Positions 17,388-29,754 of a stretch of DNA of 64,000 bases are shown here, piece by piece; the first letter of the stretch is position 1; each line of letters begins with the position of its first letter. A model generated the notes under the pieces. The model had not been told where the DNA came from. It was given only the letters and a program-made list of their open reading frames with translations, and did no database searches. The position numbers and the translations under genes were made by a program. The DNA comes from Opitutus sp. Its GTDB lineage: Bacteria > Verrucomicrobiota > Verrucomicrobiae > Opitutales > Opitutaceae. The DNA is taken from positions 124,001 to 188,000 of the forward strand of contig SIBR01000003.1 in assembly GCA_009695065.1 (NCBI GenBank), written 5' to 3'.

Positions 17388-17402
17388 TGAGACTCGGTTT
17401 CA
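17388..17402. promoter_or_regulatory. Imperfect palindrome upstream of the feo operon
   Basis: TGAGACTCGGTTTCA has arms TGAGAC and GTTTCA, complementary at five of six positions, about 19 bases before the first feoA start. Position suits an iron-responsive operator, but it does not match the Fur or DtxR consensus, so this is weak. Confidence 0.2.
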
Positions 17403-17530
17403 GCGGCGGCGCAAGCAAAACGGCGGCGCTGGATGAAATTCACACGACCAACGCTTTTCCCAAGGGGAGTGTCGCGACCTCAGCGCCAAAAAGTGGGCGC
17501 GGTCGTATTGCATTGCGTTCGTTAACAACC

Positions 17531-17552
17531 CCATCGGGGAGATCAACGATGG
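17531..17552 (-). terminator. Weak hairpin after atpC
   Basis: CCATCG (17531-17536) can pair with CGATGG (17547-17552), 13 bases beyond the atpC stop. Six pairs, no U-tract. It is the only candidate for ending the ATP synthase transcript before feo. Confidence 0.25.
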
Positions 17553-17564
17553 AGGGTAGCTGGA

Positions 17565-17972
17565 TTAACGGCGGCGGCGTTTGACGGCGAGCTGAACGCC
17601 CGCGTAGCGCACCAAGCTCTGCAAATGTTCGTAAGCCTGGGGATCCATGTGGCTGGCCGCCCGCAGTTCTTCTCCAGCCCGCTTCAGGGCGTCCTCGATG
17701 GCATGTTCGTCGATCTTTTCTTCGCTGATTGCCCGTTCGGCCAAAACGTGAACCCGGTCGCCTTCGATCTCAACGAACCCGCCGCTGACCGCGAGCCACA
17801 GGGTCTGGCCATTTTTCGTCACCCGCAATTCCCCGTGCTCCACTTGGGTGAGCAGGGGAATGTGGCCTGGGAGGATGCCGATCTCGCCATCCGCCGTCGG
17901 GATGACGACGGTGTCAATCGTGTCGGAATAGACCCGGGCTTCAGGGGTGACGATTTCGAGAGTGAGCGGCAT
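17565..17972 (-). CDS. atpC: ATP synthase F1 epsilon subunit
   Basis: 135 residues. N-terminal beta-sandwich (LEIVTPEARVYSD, PTADGEIGILPGHIPLLTQVEHGEL, VSGGFVEIEGDRVHVLAERA) followed by the two C-terminal helices (ISEEKIDEHAIEDALKRAGEEL), which in relatives can inhibit ATP hydrolysis. The tail is basic (VKRRRR). Last gene of atpBEFHAGDC, 86 bases after atpD. Confidence 0.95.
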   Translation of the reverse strand: MPLTLEIVTPEARVYSDTIDTVVIPTADGEIGILPGHIPLLTQVEHGELRVTKNGQTLWLAVSGGFVEIEGDRVHVLAERAISEEKIDEHAIEDALKRAGEELRAASHMDPQAYEHLQSLVRYAGVQLAVKRRRR

Positions 17973-18058
17973 GGTGCGGGAGAAATACCGAAGGCTAAAG
18001 GGTTGAGAGCTGAGGAAGTTTCGCGAGTGCGAGGGGATCAGCTGTCAGCTTTTAGTTT

Positions 18059-19477
<1,419 letters not shown>

Positions 19478-19513
19478 TTATGGAAAGGGGCTGCGGAAGT
19501 TGGAGCGGCGTGA

Positions 19514-20392
19514 TCAGGCGGCGCTAAACTGGGCGGCGGCGATTTCGAGGATTTCCTGCGTGATGCCGGCCTGCCGAGCCTTGTTGTATTCGAGGGTGAG
19601 GTCGCCGAGCAGCTTGGTGGCGTTGTCCTTGGCGGTTTTCATCGCCACCATGCGCGCGCTGTGTTCGGACGCCTTGGCGTCCAACGCCGCGTGATACACT
19701 TCGCGGTTGATGTACAGCGGCAGCAGGGCCTCGAGCACGGTTTTCGGCGCGGGTTCGAACAGCATCTGGTTGTTGGCCGGCCCGGCGGCCCGCGAGGGGC
19801 CGGTTTCTTCGTTCAGCCCGCTGATGGCGGCCCGCACGCTGGACAGCGGCAGGAGCTGCAGCACCGTTGGCACCTGCACGAGAGTGTTGCGAAAACGGGG
19901 CCAGATGACTTCCACCGTGTCCACCACGCCGGCGAGAAACTGCTTGGTCATGAACTCGGCCACGACCTTCACATCTGCAAACGCCACGCGGTCGTTCGCC
20001 GGAAAATCCGCGAGCAAATCGCGCCGGGTGCGGGCGATGAACTGCGTGCCCTTGCGTCCGATCACGGCGTACTTCGCCGGCGTTTTGATGTCGATCACCG
20101 CCTTGAAGACATTGGCGTTGAGCGGCCCGGCGAGGCCTTTGTCCGAGGTGATGAGAATGATGCCGCGCGTCCGTACTTCGCGGCGGGCGAGAAAGGGATG
20201 CTGGGATTCCTCCACGCGTTCCGCGAGGGCGGCCAGCATGGTCGCGAGCAGCTCGGCGTAAGGCCGGCCGGCCAGCGTCGCCTGCTGGGCCTTCTTCATC
20301 TTCGAAGCGGCCACCAACTCCATCGCCTTGGTGATCTGGCGGGTGTTTTTGACCGACTTGATGCGTCGGCGGATATCGCGGGTGGAAGCCAT
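19514..20392 (-). CDS. atpG: ATP synthase F1 gamma subunit
   Basis: 292 residues. The N-terminal coiled-coil helix starts ASTRDIRRRIKSVKNTRQITKAMELVAASKMKKAQ and the C-terminal one ends MVAMKTAKDNATKLLGDLTLEYNKARQAGITQEILEIAAA, together forming the rotor shaft. The central Rossmann-like part contains ITSDKGLAGPLNANVFK. Gene order A-G-D as in most bacteria. Confidence 0.97.
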   Translation of the reverse strand: MASTRDIRRRIKSVKNTRQITKAMELVAASKMKKAQQATLAGRPYAELLATMLAALAERVEESQHPFLARREVRTRGIILITSDKGLAGPLNANVFKAVIDIKTPAKYAVIGRKGTQFIARTRRDLLADFPANDRVAFADVKVVAEFMTKQFLAGVVDTVEVIWPRFRNTLVQVPTVLQLLPLSSVRAAISGLNEETGPSRAAGPANNQMLFEPAPKTVLEALLPLYINREVYHAALDAKASEHSARMVAMKTAKDNATKLLGDLTLEYNKARQAGITQEILEIAAAQFSAA

Positions 20393-20410
20393 GCGGAAGA
20401 ACTTCTAGAA

Positions 20411-20482
20411 ATTCAGAATCCAGAATGCGGAAGCAAATGGGTGAGCTTTCGTCGTGCGGGATCTCTCAGATGCTGGATGCTT
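20411..20482. repeat. Imperfect inverted repeat between atpA and atpG
   Basis: ATTCAGAATCCAGAATGC (20411-20428) is partly complementary to TCAGATGCTGGATGCTTG (20465-20482). The left arm repeats the word CAGAAT, the right arm GATGCT. The arms are eroded. It lies in the 103-base gap before atpG and is AT-richer than its surroundings. Confidence 0.35.
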
Positions 20483-20495
20483 GGTTCGCCGCCCA

Positions 20496-22022
<1,527 letters not shown>

Positions 22023-22064
22023 CGCGGAAAATATTCGGACGGGGATACAGTTGGCTAAAAGGGA

Positions 22065-22460
22065 TCAGACGGCGGACGCCAGGGTGGCGAGCTGGCCGGC
22101 GACAGAGGATTCGTAGACGTCGTCGCCGACGCGAACGCGCAGACCGGCGAGCAGCGCGGCGTTGGGCTTGGCGACCGGCGCGACCGGACGGCGATATTTT
22201 TGAGTCATGGCGGCGCCGATGGAGGCGAGCGCCGCGTCCGTCATGCTGCCGGCGTGCTCCACCACCGCCTGGCCCCGGGCGAATTCCGCGGTCGCGAGAC
22301 GCCGATAGGCCTTGAGGACGGCCAGTGTATTCGCGGGGCGGTGCTTCTCGATATATTCGAGCACGCCGGCCACGCGATCGGTGGACAGGCGTCCCTCGAC
22401 CAGACTCAGTTGGAAAAACTGCCGGGCAAGCTGCTGAATTTGTTTTTTGGCGGAGGCCAT
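22065..22460 (-). CDS. atpH: ATP synthase F1 delta subunit, short form
   Basis: 131 residues, against about 175-180 in typical delta/OSCP proteins. The C-terminal motif GLRVRVGDDVYESSVAGQLATL is conserved. The N-terminal six-helix bundle appears cut down: helix 1-like QQLARQFFQLSLVEG is followed almost directly by helix 5/6-like EYIEKHRPANTLAVLKAYRRLA, so roughly 40 residues corresponding to helices 2-4 are missing. No upstream in-frame extension is protein-like. ATG at 22460 lies 47 bases after atpF. Delta links F1 to the b-subunit stalk. Confidence 0.88.
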   Translation of the reverse strand: MASAKKQIQQLARQFFQLSLVEGRLSTDRVAGVLEYIEKHRPANTLAVLKAYRRLATAEFARGQAVVEHAGSMTDAALASIGAAMTQKYRRPVAPVAKPNAALLAGLRVRVGDDVYESSVAGQLATLASAV

Positions 22461-22507
22461 TGCGGCGCGGAGGGACGGGTGGAAAGTGACGGCGGACCAG
22501 AACCGGG

Positions 22508-23092
22508 TCAGACGCTCGTGAGTTCGCGGGAGGCGGCGTCGTTGTAGGCGGCGCGATCGGCGTCGGAGAGCTTCTTGGCCAGCACGCGCTCGGTGGTCGT
22601 TACGACGAGGCGGGCGATTTCGATGCGGGCGTCGGCGAGCATCTTGCGGTGCTCGAGCTCGATCGCCTGCTGCGCCTTGGCGAGAAGATCGCCGGCCTTG
22701 GCGGTGGCTTCGTGGGTTTGCTTGTCGAGAAAGTCCTTCGCGGTCTTGCGGGCGTCGTCGACGATCCGGGAGGCTTCCACGTTGGCCTTTTTGATCAGGG
22801 CGGCGGTTTCCTGCTGCGTGGCGGCCAGCTTGGCCTGCATTTCCTCGGCGTACTTCAAGCCGGAGGCAATCTTCTGCTGCCGCTCGTCGAGCGTTGCAAG
22901 GACCGGCTTGAAGGCGAATTTCCACAGAATGAAAGCGACGATCGAGAAGCTCAGAATCTGCGCCAGAATGAAGGGCACGCTGATGCCGAAATCCTGCGTG
23001 ATCTTCGTGATGCCGGACGCGGCTTCACCGTGGGCGCCTTCAACGGCGTGCGTGGTCGCGGCCGCGGCGAGGACAAGCAGGGAGGATAGCAT
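22508..23092 (-). CDS. atpF: ATP synthase Fo b subunit
   Basis: 194 residues. An N-terminal signal-like hydrophobic stretch ([16 protein letters not shown]) precedes the usual membrane anchor ([23 protein letters not shown]), then a long charged coiled coil ([32 protein letters not shown]). The extra N-terminal hydrophobic segment makes it longer than E. coli AtpF (156 residues). Only one b-type gene is present, so a homodimeric stalk is expected. Confidence 0.94.
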   Translation of the reverse strand: MLSSLLVLAAAATTHAVEGAHGEAASGITKITQDFGISVPFILAQILSFSIVAFILWKFAFKPVLATLDERQQKIASGLKYAEEMQAKLAATQQETAALIKKANVEASRIVDDARKTAKDFLDKQTHEATAKAGDLLAKAQQAIELEHRKMLADARIEIARLVVTTTERVLAKKLSDADRAAYNDAASRELTSV

Positions 23093-23148
23093 GGCGGGAC
23101 GTTGAGAAAGGAAAAGGGTCGCGCCGCCGGGTACGGCGGCGCGAGGAA

Positions 23149-23358
23149 TTACTTGCCGAGGAAAAGCGCGTAGAACGCGACCGCTTCAGCCAGCGCCATG
23201 CCGATGATGGACTGGACGAGGATCTTGCCCGACGCACCTGGATTGCGGCCGACGCCTTCGACGGCCTTGGCGCCGACCAGACCGACACCAATGGCCGCCG
23301 CGAGGCAACCGAAAGCGCCTTGGATGCTGCCGCTTATTTCAGCGATGACTGTGATCAT
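23149..23358 (-). CDS. atpE: ATP synthase Fo c subunit (proton type)
   Basis: 69 residues in two membrane helices joined by the polar loop [10 protein letters not shown]. The ion-carrying carboxylate is the Glu in [16 protein letters not shown]. It is not followed by Ser-Thr, and the position of the sodium-ligating Gln in helix 1 is Val ([12 protein letters not shown]), so H+ coupling is expected rather than Na+. The gap to atpB contains GC-rich palindromic sequence. Confidence 0.96.
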   Translation of the reverse strand: MITVIAEISGSIQGAFGCLAAAIGVGLVGAKAVEGVGRNPGASGKILVQSIIGMALAEAVAFYALFLGK

Positions 23359-23427
23359 GTGATTTTATTATGTTGTTGGTTGGATTGCCGCCGTGCGCAC
23401 GCGTGGCACGCTCCCGGCGGGAAAGGT

Positions 23428-24297
23428 TCAATGCGCGTCTTTGCCGTGGCCGTGGGTGGAGTCGTGAGGCTCGTCGCCGTGATTGCAGATCAGCCCGATG
23501 TAGACGCTGACTAGCAGGGTGAAAACAAGGGCCTGTACGAAGCCGATCAGGAGTTCCAGAAAGTAGAACGGCACCGGCAAAATCCAAGGCGTGATCGCCG
23601 ACATGGAATGGAGGAGATTCTCACCACCAAACACGTTGCCAAAAAGACGAAACGAAAGCGAAATTGGCCGGAACGCGATCGAAATGACCTCGATAAGCCC
23701 GACGGCAAAAAATACGAGGAAAAGCGGGTAGTAAATGACGCCGGGCACGTCGCTCTTGTCGGCCTTATTGCCGAAGATATCCTTCAGGACCAGCGTCGGT
23801 CCCGCGTAGCGCATGATAAAATAGAACCAAGCAACGATCGAAACAACCGCCAGGGCGATGGTTCCATTGAGGTCGGCGTTCCCCGGCCGAACGAGTTCGT
23901 GTCCGTGAAAGTAGATCGTGCCGACGCCCGGAAACAGGCCGCTCCAATTCTGAATCAAAATATACGTGAAGAGCGCGACCAGTAGCGGAAAGGTGTGCTT
24001 CGCGACTTTGGAACCGACAATCGGCGCAGTAAGTTCGAGGATGCCTTCCACGAGGTTCTCAACGACCGCTTGGCCGCGGGTTGGAACGAGTTTCGGTTTC
24101 TTGATCGCGATACGAATGACGACGACCAAAGCGAGAGCTACGATCCAACTTGTAACCATGCTGTTTGTTACCGGCAATGGGCCTATATAAAACAAGGCCT
24201 GCGCGGCGGCGGAAAGCCCATGCGACTCAGCTGCAAACACAGAAACGCTGAATGCTGGAAAAACAAAAAGAGTGGCGAGTTTGGTGACCCGTGACAT
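23428..24297 (-). CDS. atpB: ATP synthase Fo a subunit
   Basis: 289 residues. A signal-like N-terminus (LATLFVFPAFSVSVFAA) is followed by membrane helices. The essential Arg is in ISLSFRLFGNVFGGENLL (helix 4), and the last helix is FLELLIGFVQALVFTLLVSVYI. The His/Asp-rich C-terminal tail (NHGDEPHDSTHGHGKDAH) could bind metal but is not unusual for the phylum as far as I know. First atp gene; no atpI precedes it. Its base composition is visibly less GC-rich than atpA and atpD. Confidence 0.96.
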   Translation of the reverse strand: MSRVTKLATLFVFPAFSVSVFAAESHGLSAAAQALFYIGPLPVTNSMVTSWIVALALVVVIRIAIKKPKLVPTRGQAVVENLVEGILELTAPIVGSKVAKHTFPLLVALFTYILIQNWSGLFPGVGTIYFHGHELVRPGNADLNGTIALAVVSIVAWFYFIMRYAGPTLVLKDIFGNKADKSDVPGVIYYPLFLVFFAVGLIEVISIAFRPISLSFRLFGNVFGGENLLHSMSAITPWILPVPFYFLELLIGFVQALVFTLLVSVYIGLICNHGDEPHDSTHGHGKDAH

Positions 24298-24398
24298 GCG
24301 CGCGATGCAAGTGAGAAGAAGAGGAACGGGGAGGAAAGGCGACCGCCCGCCCCCCCGTCAACCTTCGAAATAGCCGGCTGCTTTGGCCCCCTGATCAA

Positions 24399-25076
24399 TT
24401 AAGGTTCAACGTCTTTTTGGGCGGGAGGGCTAATGGCCGGTGGAAATGACGGCCTCCGGCGGGCGACCAAAGAATGGTGAGTTGGGGCGCGGTTCTGAAA
24501 CACGGTTTCCGCCTCGAAAGGCCAGGGTTCGTCGGTCAATTTCCATTGATCATTCGCGGTCACGGTCGCTCGGGCCGCCTCGAAATACGGCGCGAAATCG
24601 GTGCGGAAAATCAAGCGGCAATCAAAAGTAGCGTGTGATGCAAGCTGCTGCAGAAAAGACGGTTGTATTATTCTATGCTTGTGGTGCCGTGATTTCGGCC
24701 ATGGATCGGGGAAAAGAATGAAGGTATCACGGATTCGCGTCGTGGGCGGCAGGGTTTCGAGGAAGAGCCGGCCTTCCGTTCGCAGAAAATGAAGGTTGGT
24801 AAGCCGCGCGCGATCGCGTTTGCGGCGCGCCCGTTCGATCCGTTCGCTGACAATATCGACTCCGATGCAACACACGGTCGGATGAGCGGCGGCATAGGCG
24901 GAGAGAAAGTGGCCGTGGCCGCTGCCGAGTTCCCAGACGAACTCGGTCGCCCCGTCCAATGCGGCATCGAGTTCGCGGGCCAACGCCATTCGGCGCTCAG
25001 CCAAGATGCCGAGATATTCCCGACTGGGGGTGCCCTCTTCCACGTTAGGTCGCCTTTCCTCCCCTGCCCGCTTCAA
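24399..25076 (-). CDS. trmB: tRNA (guanine-N7)-methyltransferase TrmB
   Basis: 225 residues. SAM motif [15 protein letters not shown] (about 49-63), [13 protein letters not shown], and the family signature [22 protein letters not shown]. Methylates G46 of tRNA variable loops. The ATG at 25076 overlaps the end of mnmG by 32 bases. The C-terminus extends about 20 residues past the core with low-complexity [12 protein letters not shown]. Positioned between mnmG and the ATP synthase operon. Confidence 0.92.
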   Translation of the reverse strand: MKRAGEERRPNVEEGTPSREYLGILAERRMALARELDAALDGATEFVWELGSGHGHFLSAYAAAHPTVCCIGVDIVSERIERARRKRDRARLTNLHFLRTEGRLFLETLPPTTRIRDTFILFPDPWPKSRHHKHRIIQPSFLQQLASHATFDCRLIFRTDFAPYFEAARATVTANDQWKLTDEPWPFEAETVFQNRAPTHHSLVARRRPSFPPAISPPAQKDVEP

Positions 25077-26913
25077 TGGTAATCAACAGGACCGTGATGT
25101 CGGCTGGATTTACCCCGCTAATGCGACTCGCCTGGCCGAGCGTCATCGGTTGCATATCAGTGAGTTTCAAGGCGCTTTCTTTTCTTAAGCCACTTATAGA
25201 TAGAAAATTAAGCGATTTCGGTATTCGAATCCCTTCGATCCGTGAAAGCTTCTCGATCTGCCGCTCCTCGCGTGCCAGATAGCCTTGGTAACTCGCACGA
25301 TAGATCACCTCGTCGCGCACGGCCCGTGGCTGTTCAGTAAAATCTTGTGGAAGGATGGTGGTTCGATCTCGTCGTATCATTTCTGCCCATGTTCCACTTG
25401 GGCCCCGGGTGGTTTCCAGCCGTTTGATCCAATCGGTGATCGCTTTTCTTTTGGACGCGATACGGTCAAGCCGGCGCTTCGAAACGAGCCCGTGCTTCTC
25501 GGCATGGTGAGCCAGACGGAGTTCGGCGCTAGCGTGGTTAAAGAGCAGCCGGTGTTCGGCCCGGCTGGTAAACATCCGATAGGGCTCATTTGTGCCCTTA
25601 GTGACCAAGTCGTCGATGAGGACGCCCGTGTAGCCTTCGTGCCGCTGGATCAGCATCGGAGCCGTTCCCCTCGCCTTATTTACGGCATTTACGCCCGCGA
25701 CCAAGCCCTGCACGGCGGCTTCCTCGTAGCCTGACGTGCCGTTGATCTGTCCGGCAAAAAACAACCCCTCGACCTTCTTTGACTCAAGCGTGGGATAAAG
25801 CTGCGTGGGTGGCGCAAAGTCGTATTCGACGGCATAGGCCGGCCGCAGTAAGACTGCCTTTTCAAGCCCCGGGATGCTGTGGACTATACGGAGCTGAACG
25901 TCGAACGGCAAACTTGTTGACAAGCCATTCACATAAAATTCGTTGGTCGTCCGGCCCTCGGGTTCGAGGAAAAGCAGGTGCCGGGGCTTGTCGGCAAAGC
26001 GAACGAATTTATCCTCGATACTTGGGCAATACCTTGGCCCCACGCCCTCAATCTCACCGCTATACATTGCCGAGAGATGAAGGTTGTCCCGGACGATCTG
26101 AGCCGTCTCGGGCGTTGTGTAAGTCATCCAGCACGAAACTTGTTCACATCCGGGGCTCCATCCCAAGCGCCGTTCGCCGGTATGTTCCACGTGGAACAGA
26201 TTCTCGGGGTCTCGGGTATCGTGGAAGGCAAAGAATGTCGGGTCCGGATCGCCGCGTTGTTCTTCCATCTTGCTGAAATTGAGGCTTCGCCCGAGCAACC
26301 GCGGCGGAGTTCCGGTCTTCAATCGGCGAAGTTCTATGCCGGCCTCCTGCAGGCTTGCTGAGAGGGTCTTCGCGCTGAAATCGCCCAAACGTCCGCCTTC
26401 ATTTTTATTCTGACCAATGTGCATCAGGCCGCGTAGAAATGTCCCGGTGGTTACGACCACCGCCGGAGCCCGAAATTCGATGTCGAGGTTTGTCCGGCAA
26501 CCAACAACCCGATTGTGTTCGAAAATGAGGCTCGTGACCAAGGCTTGGAATACCTGAAGATCGTCTTGCAGCTCCAGCGTATGTTTGAGCCGGAACTGAT
26601 AGGCCTTCTTGTCGCATTGGGCGCGCGGCGATTGAACGGCTGCGCCTTTGGACTCATTGAGAAGTCTGAATTGAATCGCCGTGACATCGGTGTTGATGGC
26701 CATCTCGCCCCCGAGCGCATCGATCTCGCGGACCATTTGCCCCTTGGCTTGGCCACCAATGGCCGGGTTGCAGCTCATCTGGGCAATCGAATCGATATTG
26801 CCGGTCAGGAGTAGGGTAGAGGCGCCCATCCGTGCGGCTGCCAATGCGGCCTCAACTCCGGCGTGGCCCGCGCCACAGACGATGACATCAAACTTTAAAT
26901 CGTTGTAAATCAA
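25045..26913 (-). CDS. mnmG: tRNA uridine 5-carboxymethylaminomethyl modification enzyme MnmG (GidA)
   Basis: 622 residues. FAD-binding N-terminus [25 protein letters not shown], then [35 protein letters not shown], and the C-terminal MnmE/tRNA-binding region ending in [19 protein letters not shown]. Works with MnmE to build cmnm5U34 in tRNAs. The gene follows mnmE by 44 bases on the same strand. It has noticeably more A/T-ending codons than gltB or atpA. Confidence 0.97.
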   Translation of the reverse strand: MIYNDLKFDVIVCGAGHAGVEAALAAARMGASTLLLTGNIDSIAQMSCNPAIGGQAKGQMVREIDALGGEMAINTDVTAIQFRLLNESKGAAVQSPRAQCDKKAYQFRLKHTLELQDDLQVFQALVTSLIFEHNRVVGCRTNLDIEFRAPAVVVTTGTFLRGLMHIGQNKNEGGRLGDFSAKTLSASLQEAGIELRRLKTGTPPRLLGRSLNFSKMEEQRGDPDPTFFAFHDTRDPENLFHVEHTGERRLGWSPGCEQVSCWMTYTTPETAQIVRDNLHLSAMYSGEIEGVGPRYCPSIEDKFVRFADKPRHLLFLEPEGRTTNEFYVNGLSTSLPFDVQLRIVHSIPGLEKAVLLRPAYAVEYDFAPPTQLYPTLESKKVEGLFFAGQINGTSGYEEAAVQGLVAGVNAVNKARGTAPMLIQRHEGYTGVLIDDLVTKGTNEPYRMFTSRAEHRLLFNHASAELRLAHHAEKHGLVSKRRLDRIASKRKAITDWIKRLETTRGPSGTWAEMIRRDRTTILPQDFTEQPRAVRDEVIYRASYQGYLAREERQIEKLSRIEGIRIPKSLNFLSISGLRKESALKLTDMQPMTLGQASRISGVNPADITVLLITIEAGRGGKAT

Positions 26914-26957
26914 TGTTATAAATTTTTATCTGGGCGGCTGAAGCGATCGCTCTCCGC

Positions 26958-28313
26958 CTATTTCCCGATACAAAAAGAGGCAAAGAGTTGGTCGAGCATC
27001 CGCTCATTGTCCACTTTTCCCAGAATTTCCTCATAAGCCGCGAGCACAGTCCGGAGATCGCTGGCGAGGAGCTCCACCGGCCCGTCGGATTCGACTTTGG
27101 CGAGGGCGCGTTGAAGCCCTTCCTGCGCCTCGCGCAAGGCATGGGCATGGCGGGCATTGATGGCGATGACTTCATCTCCGACGAGCGGCTGAAACGCGTC
27201 GGCCCGGGCGACGATACGGCGGATGAGCTCCTCGATCCCGGTGCCGGTCATCGCCGATACACGCACCCATTCTGTCGCCCTGGGCAGGGCTTCCGGCGGC
27301 CGGGCCGCCGGTGCCGCATCGATTTTGTTCAGAACTCCCAGGGTCCGATCCGGTCGTATCCAGGAAAGCAATTCCTCCGGCAGCGCGTCGGCGGGCCGGG
27401 TGGCGTCGGCCACCACCAGAAAGAGGTCAGCCTCCGCCAGCCGTTCGAGCGTTTTATCCATGCCGAGTTTTTCGAGCGGGGCGGGGGAGGCGTTCAGACC
27501 GGCGGTGTCAATGATGCGGAGGCAGTGCGGCCCCACGATGATTCGCTCCTCGATGAAATCACGCGTGGTGCCCGGCTCCGGGCTCACCAGCGCCCGCTCG
27601 CGACCCACCAGTCGGTTGAGCAGGCTGCTTTTGCCCACGTTGGGTGCGCCGACGATCACGGTCTTGATGCCGTCGCGCAGGAGTTCCCCATAGTGGCTCG
27701 TCGCGAGCAGGCGTTCGGATTCACGAGCCATCCGCTTGATCTCGGCGGCTACGGCGCCCTGGTCTTCCGGGGGCAGATCCTCGTCGGGAAAGTCGATGTA
27801 GGCCTCCACCCGCGCCAGGACGCCGAGCAGCGCCTCCACCAGGGCATTCATGCGGTGGCCGAGGGCGCCGCGCAACTGTTGCTGGGCGGCGGTGAGAGCT
27901 CGCTCGCTGCGGGCATGGATCAAGTCCATCACCGCCTCGGCCTGGCTGAGATCCATCCGGCCGTTGAGAAAGGCCCGCTGCGTGAATTCCCCCGGCTCGG
28001 CCGGCCGGCAGCCGCGGGCAAAGAGGTCCTCAAGGATTCGCTGTGCGATGAACGGGTTGCCGTGGCAGGAAATCTCCAGCGCGTCCTCCCCGGTGTACGA
28101 TCGTGGTCCTTGGAAGAACGTGACGACCACGTCGTCCACCAGCCGGTCGTGCCGGTCGCGATAATCCGCATGGCGTACCTGCCGGGGTGGGAGCGAGGGA
28201 CAAATCTCCGCGGTGATCCGACTCGTATCCGGTCCGCTTATGCGCAGGACGGCGAGCGCGGCCGTGCCCACCGGGGTGGCGAGGGCGGCAATCGTGTCGG
28301 CATGGTGCGGCAT
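26958..28313 (-). CDS. mnmE: tRNA modification GTPase MnmE (TrmE)
   Basis: 451 residues. N-terminal tetrahydrofolate-binding domain (DTIAALATPVGTAALAVLRISG), helical domain with embedded G domain: G1 GAPNVGKSSL, G2 PGTTRDFIEE, G3 DTAGLN, G4 NKID. It ends with the catalytic C-terminal motif FCIGK. Start of the leftward mnmE-mnmG-trmB-atp block, preceded by a GC-rich hairpin that separates it from the adaptor gene. Confidence 0.97.
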   Translation of the reverse strand: MPHHADTIAALATPVGTAALAVLRISGPDTSRITAEICPSLPPRQVRHADYRDRHDRLVDDVVVTFFQGPRSYTGEDALEISCHGNPFIAQRILEDLFARGCRPAEPGEFTQRAFLNGRMDLSQAEAVMDLIHARSERALTAAQQQLRGALGHRMNALVEALLGVLARVEAYIDFPDEDLPPEDQGAVAAEIKRMARESERLLATSHYGELLRDGIKTVIVGAPNVGKSSLLNRLVGRERALVSPEPGTTRDFIEERIIVGPHCLRIIDTAGLNASPAPLEKLGMDKTLERLAEADLFLVVADATRPADALPEELLSWIRPDRTLGVLNKIDAAPAARPPEALPRATEWVRVSAMTGTGIEELIRRIVARADAFQPLVGDEVIAINARHAHALREAQEGLQRALAKVESDGPVELLASDLRTVLAAYEEILGKVDNERMLDQLFASFCIGK

Positions 28314-28340
28314 GGAGGGGACCGGAAACCCTTCCGGCCT

Positions 28341-28369
28341 CGTGCGGGCAAGTCAAATGCCCCCGCACG
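28341..28369. terminator. GC-rich hairpin between the adaptor gene and mnmE
   Basis: CGTGCGGG (28341-28348) pairs perfectly with CCCGCACG (28362-28369) around a 13-base loop. It lies 47 bases past the stop of the adaptor gene and 28 bases before the mnmE start. No U-tract, so termination is a guess. Confidence 0.4.
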
Positions 28370-28415
28370 CCGTGCCCTTTCGGCGGGCCGCGTCTCCCCG
28401 CGGGTGCGGCGCGTC

Positions 28416-29690
28416 TCAGCGGGCGTCAATCACCAGGGGGGAAACCCGGGTGCCATCGGCCACCTTGTCTCCGGGGTAAACCACCACCTGGTCGCCCTCC
28501 CGCAGACCGTCGAGGATTTCGGTGGCGATGCCGTTGCCGCGACCGGGCGTAACTGTGCGCAACCGGGCCCGGCCGCCTTCGGCCACGAAGGCCTGCCAGG
28601 CTCCGCCGCGTTGAAACAGCGCGCCGGACGGCGCTTGCAGGGCCGCCGGATTCTCCCAAGTGACGACGCGCGCCTCGACGCGATAGGCATCGCCGAGGGT
28701 GGGGCGCCGCTCGATGGCATCGGTGAAGTCGGCGATCACGTAAACGCGCTGTTCCTCGACGCCCAGCGCGGAAATCTTGGTGAAGGCGGACGGCTCCACG
28801 AGCCGCACCCGCGCCGCCAGCGGCTCCGGGCCGCCCCATTGCTCCAGCATCACGCGCGCACCCGGGCGGATCGCCACGCCGTCGCGCGAGAGGACTTCGA
28901 TGCGTAATTCCAGATCCGTGGCGTCGCCCACTTCCAGCAGGGGAAAACCAGCTGGCACGACCCGTGCGCTTTCCTGCAACACGCGGAGGATATGCCCGCT
29001 GACGGGGGACGTCAGGACCAATGGCTCCGCGCCCGAATTCCGCGGCTGGTCCGATCCCGGTGAAACTGGCTGCCCCCGGATGAGCAGGGCTTGCGCTTGC
29101 TGGAGTTCGAACTCCGCGACCTTGAGGGCAAACTCGGCGGCCCGCACATCCTGACTGGCGGTTTCGGCCCGCATCTCGGCGGCGTCGTATTCCTGCGCGG
29201 AAAGCACCTTTTGCTCCCGGAGTCGTTTTGTCCGATCGAATTCAGCGGTCGACATCCGGGCGGTGGCGGTGGCCCGGGCCGAACGTGCGGTGGCGGCGTC
29301 GCGGGCGGCCTCGGCGGCCCGTACCCGCGCCTCGGCCTGCGCTTGCGAGCGGGCGTCGAGAAAATCCACGTTGCCGGGCTCGAGCACGGCGAGAACCGTT
29401 TTTCCCGCGATGACTTCCGCGCCCGCTTTCCAGTCGATACGTCGCAGCTGGCCTGCCACCGGTGCCGACACCACGTAACGATTTTTTACCCGGGTCATGC
29501 CCTCCTGATCGACCGTGACCACGAGCGGCCCGCGTTTCACCGTGCCCGATTCCACCGGCACGGCGCGCGGCCAGAGCCCGGCGACGATCAGGGCGACGAG
29601 GACCGCTCCGCCCAACCACGGCAACCGCCGGCGCCAGCCGGAGGCAGCGGATTTTTTGGCGGTGGGCGGGGCAGGGGGGAAGGGTTTCAT
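28416..29690 (-). CDS. Periplasmic adaptor (HlyD/MacA-like) of an ABC efflux system
   Basis: 424 residues. One N-terminal membrane anchor (WLGGAVLVALIVAGLW), beta-barrel and lipoyl halves (YVVSAPVAGQLRRIDWKAGAEV, LTSPVSGHILRVLQESARVVPAG) flanking an Ala/Arg-rich coiled-coil hairpin (about 105-205), and a membrane-proximal domain with VVYPGDKVADGTRV. Such proteins connect an inner-membrane ABC exporter to an outer-membrane channel. It follows the permease and ATPase genes on the same strand; no TolC-like gene is present. Confidence 0.88.
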   Translation of the reverse strand: MKPFPPAPPTAKKSAASGWRRRLPWLGGAVLVALIVAGLWPRAVPVESGTVKRGPLVVTVDQEGMTRVKNRYVVSAPVAGQLRRIDWKAGAEVIAGKTVLAVLEPGNVDFLDARSQAQAEARVRAAEAARDAATARSARATATARMSTAEFDRTKRLREQKVLSAQEYDAAEMRAETASQDVRAAEFALKVAEFELQQAQALLIRGQPVSPGSDQPRNSGAEPLVLTSPVSGHILRVLQESARVVPAGFPLLEVGDATDLELRIEVLSRDGVAIRPGARVMLEQWGGPEPLAARVRLVEPSAFTKISALGVEEQRVYVIADFTDAIERRPTLGDAYRVEARVVTWENPAALQAPSGALFQRGGAWQAFVAEGGRARLRTVTPGRGNGIATEILDGLREGDQVVVYPGDKVADGTRVSPLVIDAR

Positions 29691-29754
29691 GAAGGAGGGA
29701 GGAATCGCGGATCAGGCCGGATTGCGTCGAGGGTTCGCGATGGCGGAAACGGCT

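Noticed and set aside
17388..17402. Fur box in front of the feo operon
   Set aside because: The palindrome does not fit the AT-rich Fur consensus; kept only as a weak operator candidate.
23149..23358. Sodium-coupled ATP synthase
   Set aside because: The c subunit lacks the Gln and Glu-Ser/Thr ligands of Na+ types, so proton coupling is expected.
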